Assembly (NCBI RefSeq): GCF_000187895.1
Contig: NZ_DS990132.1
Location: forward strand, 62,001 to 126,000
DNA length: 64,000 bases
Origin: Phocaeicola plebeius DSM 17135
GTDB lineage: Bacteria; Bacteroidota; Bacteroidia; Bacteroidales; Bacteroidaceae
Reading direction: 5' to 3'
Within the stretch, counting starts at the first letter, position 1. Each line of letters begins with the position of its first letter. Under the pieces are notes generated by a model. The model worked only from the letters and a program-made list of their open reading frames with translations, searched no databases and had not been told where the DNA came from. Positions 41,957 to 51,724 of the stretch are shown here, one piece after another. The position numbers and the translations under genes were made by a program.

Positions 41957-44900
41957 ATGAGCAGGAAAGAGAAAACAGAAGGCCGGCCGCTGGTCTGGTC
42001 GTCGTTCACCCTGATAGTGACGTTCGTGTGCCTGTCGCTGGTGGGACTGGCGCTGGCGCCTCTGCTGCCGGTGAAGCTCTCGCCTTCGCGCGACATGCCG
42101 GGGCTGTCGGTGTCGTTCTCCATGCCTGGCAATTCGGCCCGGGTGGTGGAGACGGAGGTCACCAGCCGTCTGGAGGGCATGCTGGCCCGGGTGAACGGTA
42201 TCCGTAGCATCAGTTCCACTTCCGACAACGGGGGCGGGCGCATCGACATGGAGCTGGACCGCCATGCGGATATCGGGGTGACCCGCTTTGAGGTGTCCAC
42301 CCTTATCCGGCAGTTGTGGGCGCAGCTTCCCGAAGGGGTGAGTTATCCGCTCATCTCCACGCAGCGGAGCGACGGGAACGCCTCGCGTCCTTTCATGACC
42401 TACACGCTGAACGCTCCCGCCACGCCCATCGTGATACAGAAGTACGGCGAGGAGCACATCAAGCCGCTGGTTGCGGCATTGGACGGGGTGTATAAGGTGG
42501 AACTGAGCGGTGCCACGCCCATGGAGTGGCGTATCGTGTACGACAATGTGCAGCTGGAGCGTATCGGGGTGGGGGTGCAGGATATCCTGACCGCCATTGA
42601 GGAGAGGTACGGCCGGGAGTTTCTGGGGATTTGTGAGCTGGAGACGGCCCGCGGGACGGAATGGATACGGCTGGTGCGTACCACCGAAGGCAGTCCGGAG
42701 GGGTTTGTCCCTTCGGAGATTGCGGTGAAGGCGGCCGACGGGAGCATGGTGCCGCTGGACCGGCTGGTCAGGGTGACGCGCACGGAGGAGGAACCCACAT
42801 CGTACTACCGCATCAACGGGCTGAACTCGGTGTATCTGTCCGTCACCGCCTCGGAAACGGCCAACCAGCTGGCCCTGGCGGAGAAGGTCAGGAAGGTGAT
42901 AGCCGAAGCGGAGGCCGTGATGCCGGCCGGGTACGAAATCCATACGGGCTATGATGCCACGGAATACATCTCGAAGGAGCTGGACACGATTTATTTCCGT
43001 ACGGGAATCACCGTGCTGATCCTGTTGCTGTTCGTGGCGGTGATTACGCGCAACCTGCGGTATCTTTTCCTGATAGTGGCCGGGCTGGCGGTGAACATTG
43101 CCGTGGCCGTCATCCTTTATTATGCGCTGGGGCTGGAAATTCAGCTTTATTCGCTGGCGGGCATCACCATCTCGCTGAACCTGGTGATAGACAACATCAT
43201 CGTCATGACCGACCATATTCTGAGAAGGCGCAACCTGAAGGCGTTCATGTCGGTGCTGGCGGCCACGCTGACTACCATCGGGGCGCTGGTCATCATCTTC
43301 TTCCTCGACGAGAAGATACGCCTGAACCTGCAGGACTTTGCGGCGGTGGTGATTGTCAACCTGGGCATCTCGCTGCTGGTGGCCCTGTTCTTCGTGCCTC
43401 CGATGATAGAGAAAATCGGTCTGCAAAGGGGAAAGCCGGCGCATCCGCGGCTGTGGGTGAAGCGGGGGGCCGTGCATTTCACCCGCTTTTACCGGGGGAT
43501 GATCGTGCTGCTGAGCCGCTATCGGGCGGTCGCCTTCCTTCTGCTGGTGCTCGGTTTCGGACTTCCGGTGTTCATGCTTCCGGAGAAGATAGAGGATGCG
43601 GAGCAGAAGGGGGCATGGGCGGAATGGTATAATAAGATTTTCGACAATACGACCTACCGGGAAGACATCAAGCCTGTAGTGGACAAGGTGCTGGGCGGTT
43701 CTCTCCGTCTCTTTGCCGAGAAGGTGTACGACGGCAGCTACTTCAACCGTGACGAGAGCGAGGTGGTGCTGTATATCAACGCCACCCTGCCCAACGGCAG
43801 TACGCTGGAGCAGATGAACGTGCTGATCAAGAAGATGGAGACCTACCTGAGCGGGTTCAAGGAGATACGCCAGTTCCAGACATCGGTGTACAATGCGCGC
43901 CGGGCGAGTATCCAGGTGTTCTTCAAGAAGGAGTACAGCCATACGGGCTTTCCCTATGTGCTGAAGTCGGACGTGGTGAGCAAGTCGCTGACCCTGGGCG
44001 GGGGAAGCTGGAGCGTGTACGGATTGCAGGACCAGGGCTTCAGCAACGACGTGCGGGAGAGTGCCGGCAGTTTCCGCGTAAAGATGTACGGCTACAACTA
44101 CGACGAGCTGGGCCGCTGGGCTGAGAAGATGAAGAAGCTGCTGCTTTCCCACCGCCGCATCAAGGAGGTGACCGTCAGTTCGGAGTTCTCGTGGTGGAAG
44201 GACGACTATACGGAGTTCTATCTGGAGTTTGACAAGCGCAGGATGGCGGAGGAGAACCTGACGGCCTACGACCTGTTTGCGGTGCTGCGTCCGGTATTCA
44301 TGCGCGACCAGCTGGCGGGCAGCATCCTTTACGACAACGGCGTGGAGTATCTGCGGCTGTCGTCCGCCCAGAGTCGGGACTATGATGTATGGGCTTTCAT
44401 GTCGGTGCCGTTTCTGGTGAAGGGCAAGCAGTACAAGCTCTCTGATCTGGCCGTGCTGGCGAAAGGGCAGGCCCCGAAACAGGTGGCCAAGGAGAACCAG
44501 CAGTACAGGCTCTGCCTGCAATATGAGTATATCGGCTCGTCGGAACAGGGCAAGAAACTGCTGGAGAAGGACATCGAGACCCTCCGGAAACGCCTTCCGA
44601 TGGGGTATACCGTGGAGAGTGACAGTGTCTACTGGAGCTGGGGGAAGGAAGACCACAGCCAGTATTTCCTGCTGCTGATTGTCATTTCCATTATCTTCTT
44701 CATATCGGCCATCCTCTTTAACTCGCTGATCCAGCCGCTGGCCATCATCTTCGTGATTCCGGTGTCGTATATCGGGGTGTTCCTCACGTTTTATCTGTTC
44801 GGACTGAACTTCGACCAGGGAGGTTTCGCTTCCTTCGTGCTGCTGTGCGGTATTACGGTGAACGCAAGCATCTACATCCTGAACGAGTATAATGCCATTC

Positions 44901-45163
44901 GCAGGAATTTCCCGGGGCTGCCACCGCTGAGGGCCTATACCAAGGCATGGAATGTGAAGGTCATTCCCATCTTCCTGACGGTGATGTCGACCATCCTCGG
45001 ATTCGTGCCGTTCATGATAGGCGACAAGACCCCGTTCTGGTTCCCGCTGGCCGCCGGAACCATCGGTGGACTGGTTATGTCGGTTATCGGTATCTTTATC
45101 TATCTGCCGATACTTAGTGTGTCGGGGACTATCAGAAAAGTAATATTGCAATCAAAGGTATAA
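41957..45163 (+). CDS. RND efflux transporter, full length
   Basis: The 1068-residue pump has the complete RND plan: N-terminal helix (~12-34), periplasmic loop, six-helix bundle (~340-530) with 'AVVIVNLGISLLVALFFVPPMIEK', second loop, and final bundle (~905-1060) with 'FVLLCGITVNASIYILNEYNAIR' and 'KVIPIFLTVMSTILGFVPF'. It uses the proton gradient to export small molecules or lipids through the TolC-like protein. A separate, interrupted RND gene upstream suggests a paired (heteromeric) pump. No membrane fusion protein is in the window; it may lie beyond the prophage. Very high GC with strong codon bias. Confidence 0.93.
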   Translation: MSRKEKTEGRPLVWSSFTLIVTFVCLSLVGLALAPLLPVKLSPSRDMPGLSVSFSMPGNSARVVETEVTSRLEGMLARVNGIRSISSTSDNGGGRIDMELDRHADIGVTRFEVSTLIRQLWAQLPEGVSYPLISTQRSDGNASRPFMTYTLNAPATPIVIQKYGEEHIKPLVAALDGVYKVELSGATPMEWRIVYDNVQLERIGVGVQDILTAIEERYGREFLGICELETARGTEWIRLVRTTEGSPEGFVPSEIAVKAADGSMVPLDRLVRVTRTEEEPTSYYRINGLNSVYLSVTASETANQLALAEKVRKVIAEAEAVMPAGYEIHTGYDATEYISKELDTIYFRTGITVLILLLFVAVITRNLRYLFLIVAGLAVNIAVAVILYYALGLEIQLYSLAGITISLNLVIDNIIVMTDHILRRRNLKAFMSVLAATLTTIGALVIIFFLDEKIRLNLQDFAAVVIVNLGISLLVALFFVPPMIEKIGLQRGKPAHPRLWVKRGAVHFTRFYRGMIVLLSRYRAVAFLLLVLGFGLPVFMLPEKIEDAEQKGAWAEWYNKIFDNTTYREDIKPVVDKVLGGSLRLFAEKVYDGSYFNRDESEVVLYINATLPNGSTLEQMNVLIKKMETYLSGFKEIRQFQTSVYNARRASIQVFFKKEYSHTGFPYVLKSDVVSKSLTLGGGSWSVYGLQDQGFSNDVRESAGSFRVKMYGYNYDELGRWAEKMKKLLLSHRRIKEVTVSSEFSWWKDDYTEFYLEFDKRRMAEENLTAYDLFAVLRPVFMRDQLAGSILYDNGVEYLRLSSAQSRDYDVWAFMSVPFLVKGKQYKLSDLAVLAKGQAPKQVAKENQQYRLCLQYEYIGSSEQGKKLLEKDIETLRKRLPMGYTVESDSVYWSWGKEDHSQYFLLLIVISIIFFISAILFNSLIQPLAIIFVIPVSYIGVFLTFYLFGLNFDQGGFASFVLLCGITVNASIYILNEYNAIRRNFPGLPPLRAYTKAWNVKVIPIFLTVMSTILGFVPFMIGDKTPFWFPLAAGTIGGLVMSVIGIFIYLPILSVSGTIRKVILQSKV

Positions 45164-45268
45164 ATTCTATTATAAATATAAATGTACCGAGATATTTTTT
45201 GAAGTATTCATTATACTGGATTCTTTTTAATTAAAGAAGTATGTCGTATCTTACGATAGCCGCATAAA

Positions 45269-45302
45269 AAAGGCCGGATTCTCAAAATTGAGACCGGCCT
45301 TT
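45269..45302. terminator. bidirectional terminator between the RND and GH109 genes
   Basis: AAAGGCCGG ... CCGGCCTTT with an inner palindrome (TCTCAAAATTGAGA). A/T runs on both sides suit the convergent transcripts ending at 45,163 (+) and 45,345 (-). Confidence 0.88.
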
Positions 45303-45344
45303 AGTTTTAGGTATATAGGAACTAATACCTTTGGTAAAATATGA

Positions 45345-47054
45345 TTATTTCAGCATTTTCTGAGCTTGTTTCAGCATCTTTTCTGCTTGTTTTACGGCAT
45401 CTTTCAGTTCCTTGCTTTCAGCACCGTTAGCTTTCTTCTGTGTCTTTTCCAACTGAGTAGAAAGTTGTTTTACGCGTGCTTCAGCTTCTTCTTTTGATAC
45501 TTCAGCTTTCTTTGATTTTGCCAACCATTCCTTCATACCCTGTGCTTTGAGTGAAAGGGTAGCAGTTTCAGCAGCCAGTTCGGCAGCAGCTTCATCTTCC
45601 GGAGTAGCAAATGCATGGTGGAAGCCTTTCACGTCGTTCCAGTGTCCGCGAGTAAAGTCGGGGAATGCTACAGCTGCACATCCGTTGTCCATAGAGATGG
45701 CTCCCAGTTCGGCCAATGCACACCATTCAGCCAAGTCGTATACGTCCATATCCAATGGCAGACCGTTCTGCAGACAGTATACCATACGGCTGTCCATGAT
45801 GAAGTCCATACCACCGTGTCCACCTACTTCTTTTGCCATTTCACCGTATTTCTTCAAGATAGGATGCTGGTATTTGTTGACCAGTGCTTCCATTTCTTTT
45901 TCCGGAAGGAATGAGTGAGAACTCAGGTTGTCTACTTTCGGCTGTACGCCAGAAGCTTTCATCTGAGCAGCGTCTACTGCATAGCCTTCTACCGGATATT
46001 TATTAGCGAATCCTTTTGTTCCTGTCAGCTGATATAGACGGTTGTAAGGCTGAGGATTCATTACGTTGTGCTGGATTTCGATTACTTTACCGTTTTCTGT
46101 ACGGATAAGTGTAGTAGTGTGGTCACCGTTACGGAATTCATCGCAAGGTTCGCCGGTTGCTTTTTCTACCAATGCTTTTCCGTGTACCGATTTCGTATCC
46201 ATTGCTACCAGGGTAGTCATACGGTCACCACGGTGAATATTCAATGCCTGAGCTACAGGGCCAAGGCCGTGAGTAGCGTATACGTCGCCACGGTTTTCTT
46301 TGTTGTAACGCAAGCGCCATCCCAGTTTGTCTTCTTTTCCGTTTTTCCAGTAGTAAGGCCAGAAATCATCCAGGTTGTGGATGTAAGCTCCTTGTGCGCG
46401 AAGTACTTCTCCGAATACTCCCTGCTGTGCCATGTTCAGGGTGTTCATTTCGAACCAGTCATAGCAGCAGTTTTCCAGAATCATGCAGTGCTTGCGAGTG
46501 GTTTCAGACAGGTTGATAAGTTCCCAGCACTGTTCCAGATTCATAGCCGACGGAACTTCGATGGCTACGTTCTTTCCATGTTCCATGGCATATTTGGCAA
46601 TCGGGAAGTGGTGATCCCAGTCGGCTGCAATGTATACCAGGTCAATGTCTTCGCGTTCACAGAGTGCTTTATATCCTTCTGCGCCTGAATATACTGCAGC
46701 TTCGGGCAGACAAGCTTTCTGAAGGTATTTCTGACATCTTTCTGCACGTTCTTTTTCATAGTCGCACAAAGCTACGATTTTAGTTCCGGCAATGTGAGTG
46801 AAACGTTCCACAGCTCCCGGACCACGCATTCCCAGTCCTACGAAACCTACACGTACAACGTTCATTTTAGGTACAGTCAAACCGATTACGGATTCCTGAC
46901 CTGTAGGGCGTTCTGGAGATTTTATAACGATGGTACCTTTGTTCCATTCCCACTGAGTGGAAGGTGAAAGGCTTTGAGCAAGCAATTGAGCAGGTGTACA
47001 AGTTAAGGTTAAAACGGTGCAAGCACCAACAATCATTTTTCCAAAATGTTTCAT
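45345..47054 (-). CDS. Gfo/Idh/MocA-type glycosidase, GH109 (alpha-N-acetylgalactosaminidase type), with C-terminal coiled coil
   Basis: The 569-residue protein has a signal peptide (cleavage after ...QLLAQ, ~27), then an NAD-binding Rossmann fold with VRVGFVGLGMRGPG (~64-77), and the GH109-like segments LDDFWPYYWKNGKED and ATHGLGPVAQALNIHRGDRM carrying the conserved His. GH109 enzymes cleave terminal alpha-GalNAc via a transient NAD-dependent oxidation, acting in the periplasm on mucin or blood-group A glycans. Residues from ~485 are an extra Lys/Ala/Glu-rich coiled coil not needed for catalysis. Substrate is inferred; Gfo/Idh/MocA relatives vary. The promoter is clear. Confidence 0.88.
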   Translation of the reverse strand: MKHFGKMIVGACTVLTLTCTPAQLLAQSLSPSTQWEWNKGTIVIKSPERPTGQESVIGLTVPKMNVVRVGFVGLGMRGPGAVERFTHIAGTKIVALCDYEKERAERCQKYLQKACLPEAAVYSGAEGYKALCEREDIDLVYIAADWDHHFPIAKYAMEHGKNVAIEVPSAMNLEQCWELINLSETTRKHCMILENCCYDWFEMNTLNMAQQGVFGEVLRAQGAYIHNLDDFWPYYWKNGKEDKLGWRLRYNKENRGDVYATHGLGPVAQALNIHRGDRMTTLVAMDTKSVHGKALVEKATGEPCDEFRNGDHTTTLIRTENGKVIEIQHNVMNPQPYNRLYQLTGTKGFANKYPVEGYAVDAAQMKASGVQPKVDNLSSHSFLPEKEMEALVNKYQHPILKKYGEMAKEVGGHGGMDFIMDSRMVYCLQNGLPLDMDVYDLAEWCALAELGAISMDNGCAAVAFPDFTRGHWNDVKGFHHAFATPEDEAAAELAAETATLSLKAQGMKEWLAKSKKAEVSKEEAEARVKQLSTQLEKTQKKANGAESKELKDAVKQAEKMLKQAQKMLK

Positions 47055-47092
47055 AGCTTTAGTTGTTTTTAAAGTTGAATTTTAATTGGTGG

Positions 47093-47122
47093 CAAAGATA
47101 TAAAAAATCATCAATATACAAA
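47093..47122 (-). promoter_or_regulatory. promoter of the GH109 gene
   Basis: On the minus strand TTTG, 18 bases, then TATCTTTG (47,100-47,093), ending 39 bases before the ATG. Matches the Bacteroidetes consensus. Confidence 0.7.
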
Positions 47123-47398
47123 TGTTTTTTCTAAAAAACGCGCAGATATTAAAAAAGAATAAGAATTGGTTTCTTTAAATGAAATAAAATAAGGTATATC
47201 GAGAGGAATTCTTAAATAAATGAATGTTGAAAAAGGTCTTTCTGTAGGAGGAGAAAAGTTGAAAGCGTGGAGGTTTGTAGGGGGAGAAGCAGTAGGAATA
47301 TATATAGTATATAGAAATAATGGAGGTGATAAACTGACAACAAAAAATGTGTTGTTTCTTACGAATAATAATTTATTCGAAAAAAAAGTGTCATTTTA

Positions 47399-47429
47399 TT
47401 TGCATGTTACAAAAAACCCTTTACCTTTG
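47399..47429 (+). promoter_or_regulatory. promoter of the ilv operon leader
   Basis: TTTG at 47,399, 19-base spacer, TACCTTTG at 47,422-47,429: a full Bacteroidetes vegetative promoter. The transcript should begin near 47,436, about 25 bases before the leader peptide. Confidence 0.8.
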
Positions 47430-47461
47430 CATCTGTAAACAAAAAACGAGAAGAGACAGAT

Positions 47462-47557
47462 ATGATTACACTGAATACATTGGTAAACCTGGCAGTCCTG
47501 CATATTATTCGCGTCGTGGTCGTGGCACCAAGAGGTGAGAAGGTTTCGTGTATGTAA
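47462..47557 (+). CDS. ilvL: branched-chain amino acid leader peptide (ilv attenuator)
   Basis: A 31-residue frame starting MITLNTLVNLAVLHIIRVVVVA. Of its first 22 residues, 4 are Leu, 3 Ile and 6 Val, with clustered Ile-Ile and Val-Val-Val-Val codons. That is the signature of a transcription-attenuation leader for ilv genes: stalling at these codons when charged Ile/Val/Leu tRNA is scarce. The 3' part of the frame contains GGTGAGAAGG, which can pair with the 5' arm of the downstream terminator, giving mutually exclusive structures. It is 68 bases before the terminator's end and precedes ilvD. Symbol by analogy. Confidence 0.88.
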   Translation: MITLNTLVNLAVLHIIRVVVVAPRGEKVSCM

Positions 47558-47579
47558 TCATGCAGTTATGATAATATGG

Positions 47580-47615
47580 AAAGCCTTTCTCACCAGACGA
47601 TGAGAGAGGCTTTTT
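47580..47615 (+). terminator. attenuator terminator of the ilv operon
   Basis: A 13-bp stem (A-AAGCCTTTCTCA with TGAGAGAGGCTTT, one G-U) closes an 8-base loop and is followed by T residues. Its 5' arm (47,584-47,594) is complementary to 47,534-47,543 in the leader frame with one bulge, forming the alternative antiterminator. Confidence 0.88.
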
Positions 47616-47633
47616 AATTAAAGAGTGAGGAAA

Positions 47634-49436
47634 ATGAAACATCAGTTACGTAGTTCGATGAGCACGGAAGGTCGCCGCATGGCAGGTGCCAGAGCGTTGT
47701 GGGTGGCCAATGGAATGAAAAAGGAAATGATGGGAAAACCGATTATCGCCATCGTGAATTCTTTTACACAATTTGTACCGGGGCATACTCACCTGCATGA
47801 AATCGGTCAGCAGGTCAAGGCAGAAATTGAGAAGCTGGGATGCTTTGCGGCTGAATTTAATACCATTGCCATCGACGACGGAATCGCGATGGGGCATGAC
47901 GGAATGTTGTATTCTTTGCCTTCGCGCGACATCATCGCCGACAGCATAGAATATATGGTGAATGCACACAAGGCAGATGCGATGGTATGTATCTCCAACT
48001 GTGACAAAATTACCCCGGGGATGCTGATGGCGTCCATGCGTCTGAATATTCCTACTGTGTTCGTGTCTGGCGGACCGATGGAGGCTGGAGAGTGGGGCGG
48101 ACAGCATCTGGATTTGATTGATGCCATGATTAAGTCGGCCGATTCTACGGTGAGCGATGAAGACGTAGCTGAAATTGAACGTCATGCTTGTCCGGGATGC
48201 GGAAGCTGCTCGGGTATGTTTACTGCCAACTCTATGAACTGCCTGAATGAGGCCATCGGTCTGGCACTTCCGGGAAATGGTACCATCTTGGCTACTCATG
48301 CCAACCGTAAGCAGTTGTTCAAGGATGCAGCCGCATTGATTGTAAAGAATGCTTATAAATATTATGAGGAAGGAGACGACAGTGTGCTGCCACGCAGTAT
48401 CGCCACTCGTCAGGCTTTTCTGAACGCCATGACGCTCGACATTGCCATGGGTGGTTCTACCAATACGGTGCTTCACCTGCTGGCTGTGGCTCACGAAGCG
48501 GAGGTGGATTTCAAGATGGACGACATTGATATGTTGTCACGTCGGGTGCCTTGTCTTTGCAAGGTGGCTCCCAATACACAGAAGTACCACATTCAGGATG
48601 TGAACCGTGCCGGAGGTATCCTGAACATTCTGGGTGAACTGGCCAAAGGCGGATTGCTGGATACTACGGTTCGCCGTGTAGACGGTACGACACTGGCGGA
48701 AGCTATTGCAAAATATGCTGTTTGTGTACCGGAAGTCGATGCAGAAGCACAGCGCATTTATTCAAGTGCACCGGGCGGAAAGTTCTGTATTCAGTTAGGC
48801 GCACAGAATGCCACTTATAAGGAACTGGATACCGACCGTGCCAACGGATGTATCCGCGATTTGCAGCATGCGTACAGCAAGGATGGTGGCTTGGCTGTAT
48901 TGAAAGGAAACATCGCACAGGATGGCTGTGTGGTAAAAACAGCCGGAGTAGATGAAAGCATCTGGAAGTTCTCCGGACCGGCCAAGGTGTTCGATTCACA
49001 GGAAGCTGCCTGTGAGGGAATCTTGGGAGGTAAGGTTGTGAGCGGCGATGTAGTAGTCATTACTCACGAAGGTCCGAAAGGTGGTCCGGGTATGCAGGAG
49101 ATGCTGTATCCTACCTCTTATATTAAATCCAAACATTTGGGTAAAGAATGTGCGCTGATTACCGACGGACGTTTCAGTGGAGGAACTTCCGGACTGAGTA
49201 TCGGACATATTTCTCCGGAAGCTGCTGCCGGAGGTAACATCGGTAAGATTGTAGATGGTGACATCATTGAAATAGATATTCCTAACCGCTCTATCAATGT
49301 GAAGCTCTCGGATGAAGAACTGGCTCAGCGTCCGATGACACCGGTGACACGCGACCGGAAAGTTTCGAAGGCACTTAAGGCATACGCCAGCATGGTGAGT
49401 TCAGCAGATAAAGGTGGAGTGAGAATCGTAGAATAA
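47634..49436 (+). CDS. ilvD: dihydroxy-acid dehydratase
   Basis: A 600-residue protein that dehydrates 2,3-dihydroxy acids to the keto acids leading to valine and isoleucine. The Fe-S ligand motifs are plain: [30 protein letters not shown], and a C-terminal '[20 protein letters not shown]'. It is the first structural gene after the attenuator. The frame opens at a GTG (47,625), but the ATG at 47,634 is preceded by a GAGG-type site (GTGAGGAAA) that overlaps that GTG, and the product then begins [20 protein letters not shown] as usual for the family. Confidence 0.96.
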   Translation: MKHQLRSSMSTEGRRMAGARALWVANGMKKEMMGKPIIAIVNSFTQFVPGHTHLHEIGQQVKAEIEKLGCFAAEFNTIAIDDGIAMGHDGMLYSLPSRDIIADSIEYMVNAHKADAMVCISNCDKITPGMLMASMRLNIPTVFVSGGPMEAGEWGGQHLDLIDAMIKSADSTVSDEDVAEIERHACPGCGSCSGMFTANSMNCLNEAIGLALPGNGTILATHANRKQLFKDAAALIVKNAYKYYEEGDDSVLPRSIATRQAFLNAMTLDIAMGGSTNTVLHLLAVAHEAEVDFKMDDIDMLSRRVPCLCKVAPNTQKYHIQDVNRAGGILNILGELAKGGLLDTTVRRVDGTTLAEAIAKYAVCVPEVDAEAQRIYSSAPGGKFCIQLGAQNATYKELDTDRANGCIRDLQHAYSKDGGLAVLKGNIAQDGCVVKTAGVDESIWKFSGPAKVFDSQEAACEGILGGKVVSGDVVVITHEGPKGGPGMQEMLYPTSYIKSKHLGKECALITDGRFSGGTSGLSIGHISPEAAAGGNIGKIVDGDIIEIDIPNRSINVKLSDEELAQRPMTPVTRDRKVSKALKAYASMVSSADKGGVRIVE

Positions 49437-49446
49437 AGAGAGGCTT

Positions 49447-51144
49447 ATGAGTAAAGAAAAAATATCAGGTTCGGAAGCATTGATGCGCTCTTTGGAGCAT
49501 GAAGGTGTGAAGACGCTTTTCGGCTATCCGGGAGGGGCTATCATGCCGGTATTCGATGCGTTGTATGACCATCGCGACAGATTGAATCACATTCTGGTTC
49601 GTCATGAACAAGGGGCTGCACATGCGGCTCAAGGTTTTGCCCGTGTATCGGGAGAAGTGGGTGTTTGCCTGGTGACAAGTGGTCCGGGGGCTACCAATAC
49701 CATTACAGGAATAGCCGATGCCATGATTGACAGTACACCGATTGTGGTGATTGCCGGTCAGGTGGGAGCTGGGTTGTTGGGTACGGATGCCTTTCAGGAA
49801 GTTGACTTGGTGGGCGTGACGCAGCCGATTTCCAAATGGAGCTATCAGATTCGCCGTGCGGAGGATGTGGCTTGGGCAGTGGCTCGTGCGTTTTATATCG
49901 CACGTAGTGGACGTCCGGGACCGGTGGTACTCGACTTTGCCAAGAATGCGCAGGTGGACATGACGGATTATGAGCCGGTAAACGTCGATTTCATTCGCAG
50001 TTATGACCCGGATCCTGAAACTGATTCTACGGCAGTAGCTGAGGCGGTTGCCTTAATCAATGCAGCTAAACGTCCGTTGGTGCTGGTTGGCCAGGGAGTA
50101 GAATTGGGTAATGCTCAGAAAGAGTTGCAAAATTTTGTAGAAAAGGCAGATATCCCGTGTGGATGCACCTTGCTGGGTTTGTCGGCTTTGCCAAGCAATC
50201 ATCGCCTGAATAAAGGTATGCTGGGTATGCACGGTAATTTAGGCCCGAATGTGAAGACCAACGAATGTGATGTGCTGATTGCCGTAGGTATGCGTTTCGA
50301 TGACCGTGTGACGGGAAAACTGGAAACGTACGCCAAGCAGGCCAAAATAATTCATCTGGATGTAGACCCTTCAGAAATCGGAAAGAATGTGGCGGTAGAT
50401 GTACCGGTATTAGGAAACTGCAAACGCACCTTGTCTTTACTTACTGAATTGATTCAGCCGCAGAAACATGAGGAATGGATTGCAAGTTTCAAGCCATACG
50501 AGGAGAAGGAATTCAATCAGGTAATCGAAAAAGAAGTATTCCCGAAGGACGGACCGATTAATATGGGTGAAGTGGTAAATGCAGTCAGCGAAGCTACCCA
50601 TAATGAAGCGATTCTGGTGACCGATGTAGGTCAGAACCAGATGATGGCTTGCCGTTATTTCAAATTCACTAAACCTCGCAGTATCGTCACTTCCGGTGGT
50701 ATGGGAACCATGGGCTTCTGTCTTCCGGCTGCCATTGGTGCGACATTCGGTCGTCCGGATCGTACGGTGTGTGCCTTTATGGGTGACGGAGGTTTACAGA
50801 TGACCATGCAGGAACTGGGTACGGTGATGGAACAGAAGTCTCCGGTTAAGATTATATTGATGAACAACAATTACTTGGGTAATGTGCGTCAGTGGCAGGC
50901 TATGTTCTTTAATCGCCGTTACTCCTTTACTCCGATGATGAATCCGGATTACATGCAGATTGCTTCGGCTTATGGAATTGCTTCACGAAGAGTGATGAGC
51001 CGTGAGGAACTGAACGACGGCATTCAGGAAATGTTGTCGACCGACGGTCCTTTCCTGTTGGAGGTTTGTGTGGTAGAAGAAGGAAACGTGTTGCCGATGA
51101 CTCCTCCGGGAAGTTCGGTCAACTATATGTTAATGGAATGTTGA
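49447..51144 (+). CDS. ilvB: acetolactate synthase, large catalytic subunit
   Basis: This 565-residue thiamine diphosphate enzyme makes acetolactate and acetohydroxybutyrate, the first common step of Val/Leu/Ile synthesis. The N-terminal segment FGYPGGAIMPVFDAL and HEQGAAHAAQGFAR (catalytic Glu) and the C-terminal ThDP motif GDGGLQMTMQELGTV...NNNYLGNV are clear. It follows ilvD by 10 bases. Its regulatory subunit is encoded next. Confidence 0.96.
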   Translation: MSKEKISGSEALMRSLEHEGVKTLFGYPGGAIMPVFDALYDHRDRLNHILVRHEQGAAHAAQGFARVSGEVGVCLVTSGPGATNTITGIADAMIDSTPIVVIAGQVGAGLLGTDAFQEVDLVGVTQPISKWSYQIRRAEDVAWAVARAFYIARSGRPGPVVLDFAKNAQVDMTDYEPVNVDFIRSYDPDPETDSTAVAEAVALINAAKRPLVLVGQGVELGNAQKELQNFVEKADIPCGCTLLGLSALPSNHRLNKGMLGMHGNLGPNVKTNECDVLIAVGMRFDDRVTGKLETYAKQAKIIHLDVDPSEIGKNVAVDVPVLGNCKRTLSLLTELIQPQKHEEWIASFKPYEEKEFNQVIEKEVFPKDGPINMGEVVNAVSEATHNEAILVTDVGQNQMMACRYFKFTKPRSIVTSGGMGTMGFCLPAAIGATFGRPDRTVCAFMGDGGLQMTMQELGTVMEQKSPVKIILMNNNYLGNVRQWQAMFFNRRYSFTPMMNPDYMQIASAYGIASRRVMSREELNDGIQEMLSTDGPFLLEVCVVEEGNVLPMTPPGSSVNYMLMEC

Positions 51145-51163
51145 GAGGAGAAGGAGGTGAATT

Positions 51164-51721
51164 ATGAATAGCAACAAGACTTTATATACAATCATCGTTC
51201 ATTCGGAAAACATTGCCGGTATATTGAATCAGATTACGGCTGTGTTTACCCGTCGTCAGATAAACATTGAAAGTCTGAATGTGTCGGCTTCTTCCATAAA
51301 GGGAGTGCACAAATATACCATTACTTGCTGGACTACTCCAGATGTGATAGATAAGGTGGTGACACAAATCGAGAAGAAGATAGACGTGATTCAGGCGCAT
51401 TATTTCACGGATAAGGAGATTTTCCAGCGTGAAGTAGCCATGTACAAGGTTGCTACTCCGGAGTTTCAGGCCAATCCGGAAGCTTCGAAGGTGATTCGTC
51501 GTTACAGTGCTCATATCGTAGAGGTGAATCCTACTTTTTCAATCGTGGAAATGGTGGGAATGAGCGATGACATCACGTCGTTGTATCAGGAACTGAAACA
51601 GCTGAACTGTGTGTTGCAGTTTGTACGCTCCGGGCGTATTGCCGTTTCGACAAGTTGCTTTGAACGGGTGAATGAGTACCTGGCACACCGCGAAGAACGG
51701 TATCAGAATCAAAAAGATTGA
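51164..51721 (+). CDS. ilvN: acetolactate synthase, small regulatory subunit
   Basis: A 185-residue ACT-domain protein: 'YTIIVHSENIAGILNQITAVFTRRQINIESLNVS' (residues 7-40) is the standard valine-binding ACT domain. The C-terminal half is the typical activation domain, here with 'VEMVGMSDDITSLYQELKQ'. It makes the large subunit active and confers feedback control. It starts 19 bases after ilvB. The gene could be named ilvH by other conventions. Confidence 0.94.
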   Translation: MNSNKTLYTIIVHSENIAGILNQITAVFTRRQINIESLNVSASSIKGVHKYTITCWTTPDVIDKVVTQIEKKIDVIQAHYFTDKEIFQREVAMYKVATPEFQANPEASKVIRRYSAHIVEVNPTFSIVEMVGMSDDITSLYQELKQLNCVLQFVRSGRIAVSTSCFERVNEYLAHREERYQNQKD

Positions 51722-51724
51722 GAT

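Noticed and set aside
41879..45151. 1090-residue open frame on the minus strand
   Set aside because: It is the exact antisense shadow of the full-length RND pump. The product is His/Gln/Arg-rich without domains; strong GC codon bias on + removes stops on -.
47220..47538. Two + strand frames upstream of the ilv leader
   Set aside because: They cover the ilv promoter and leader in other frames; the second is out of frame with the Ile/Val-rich leader peptide that fits the attenuator.
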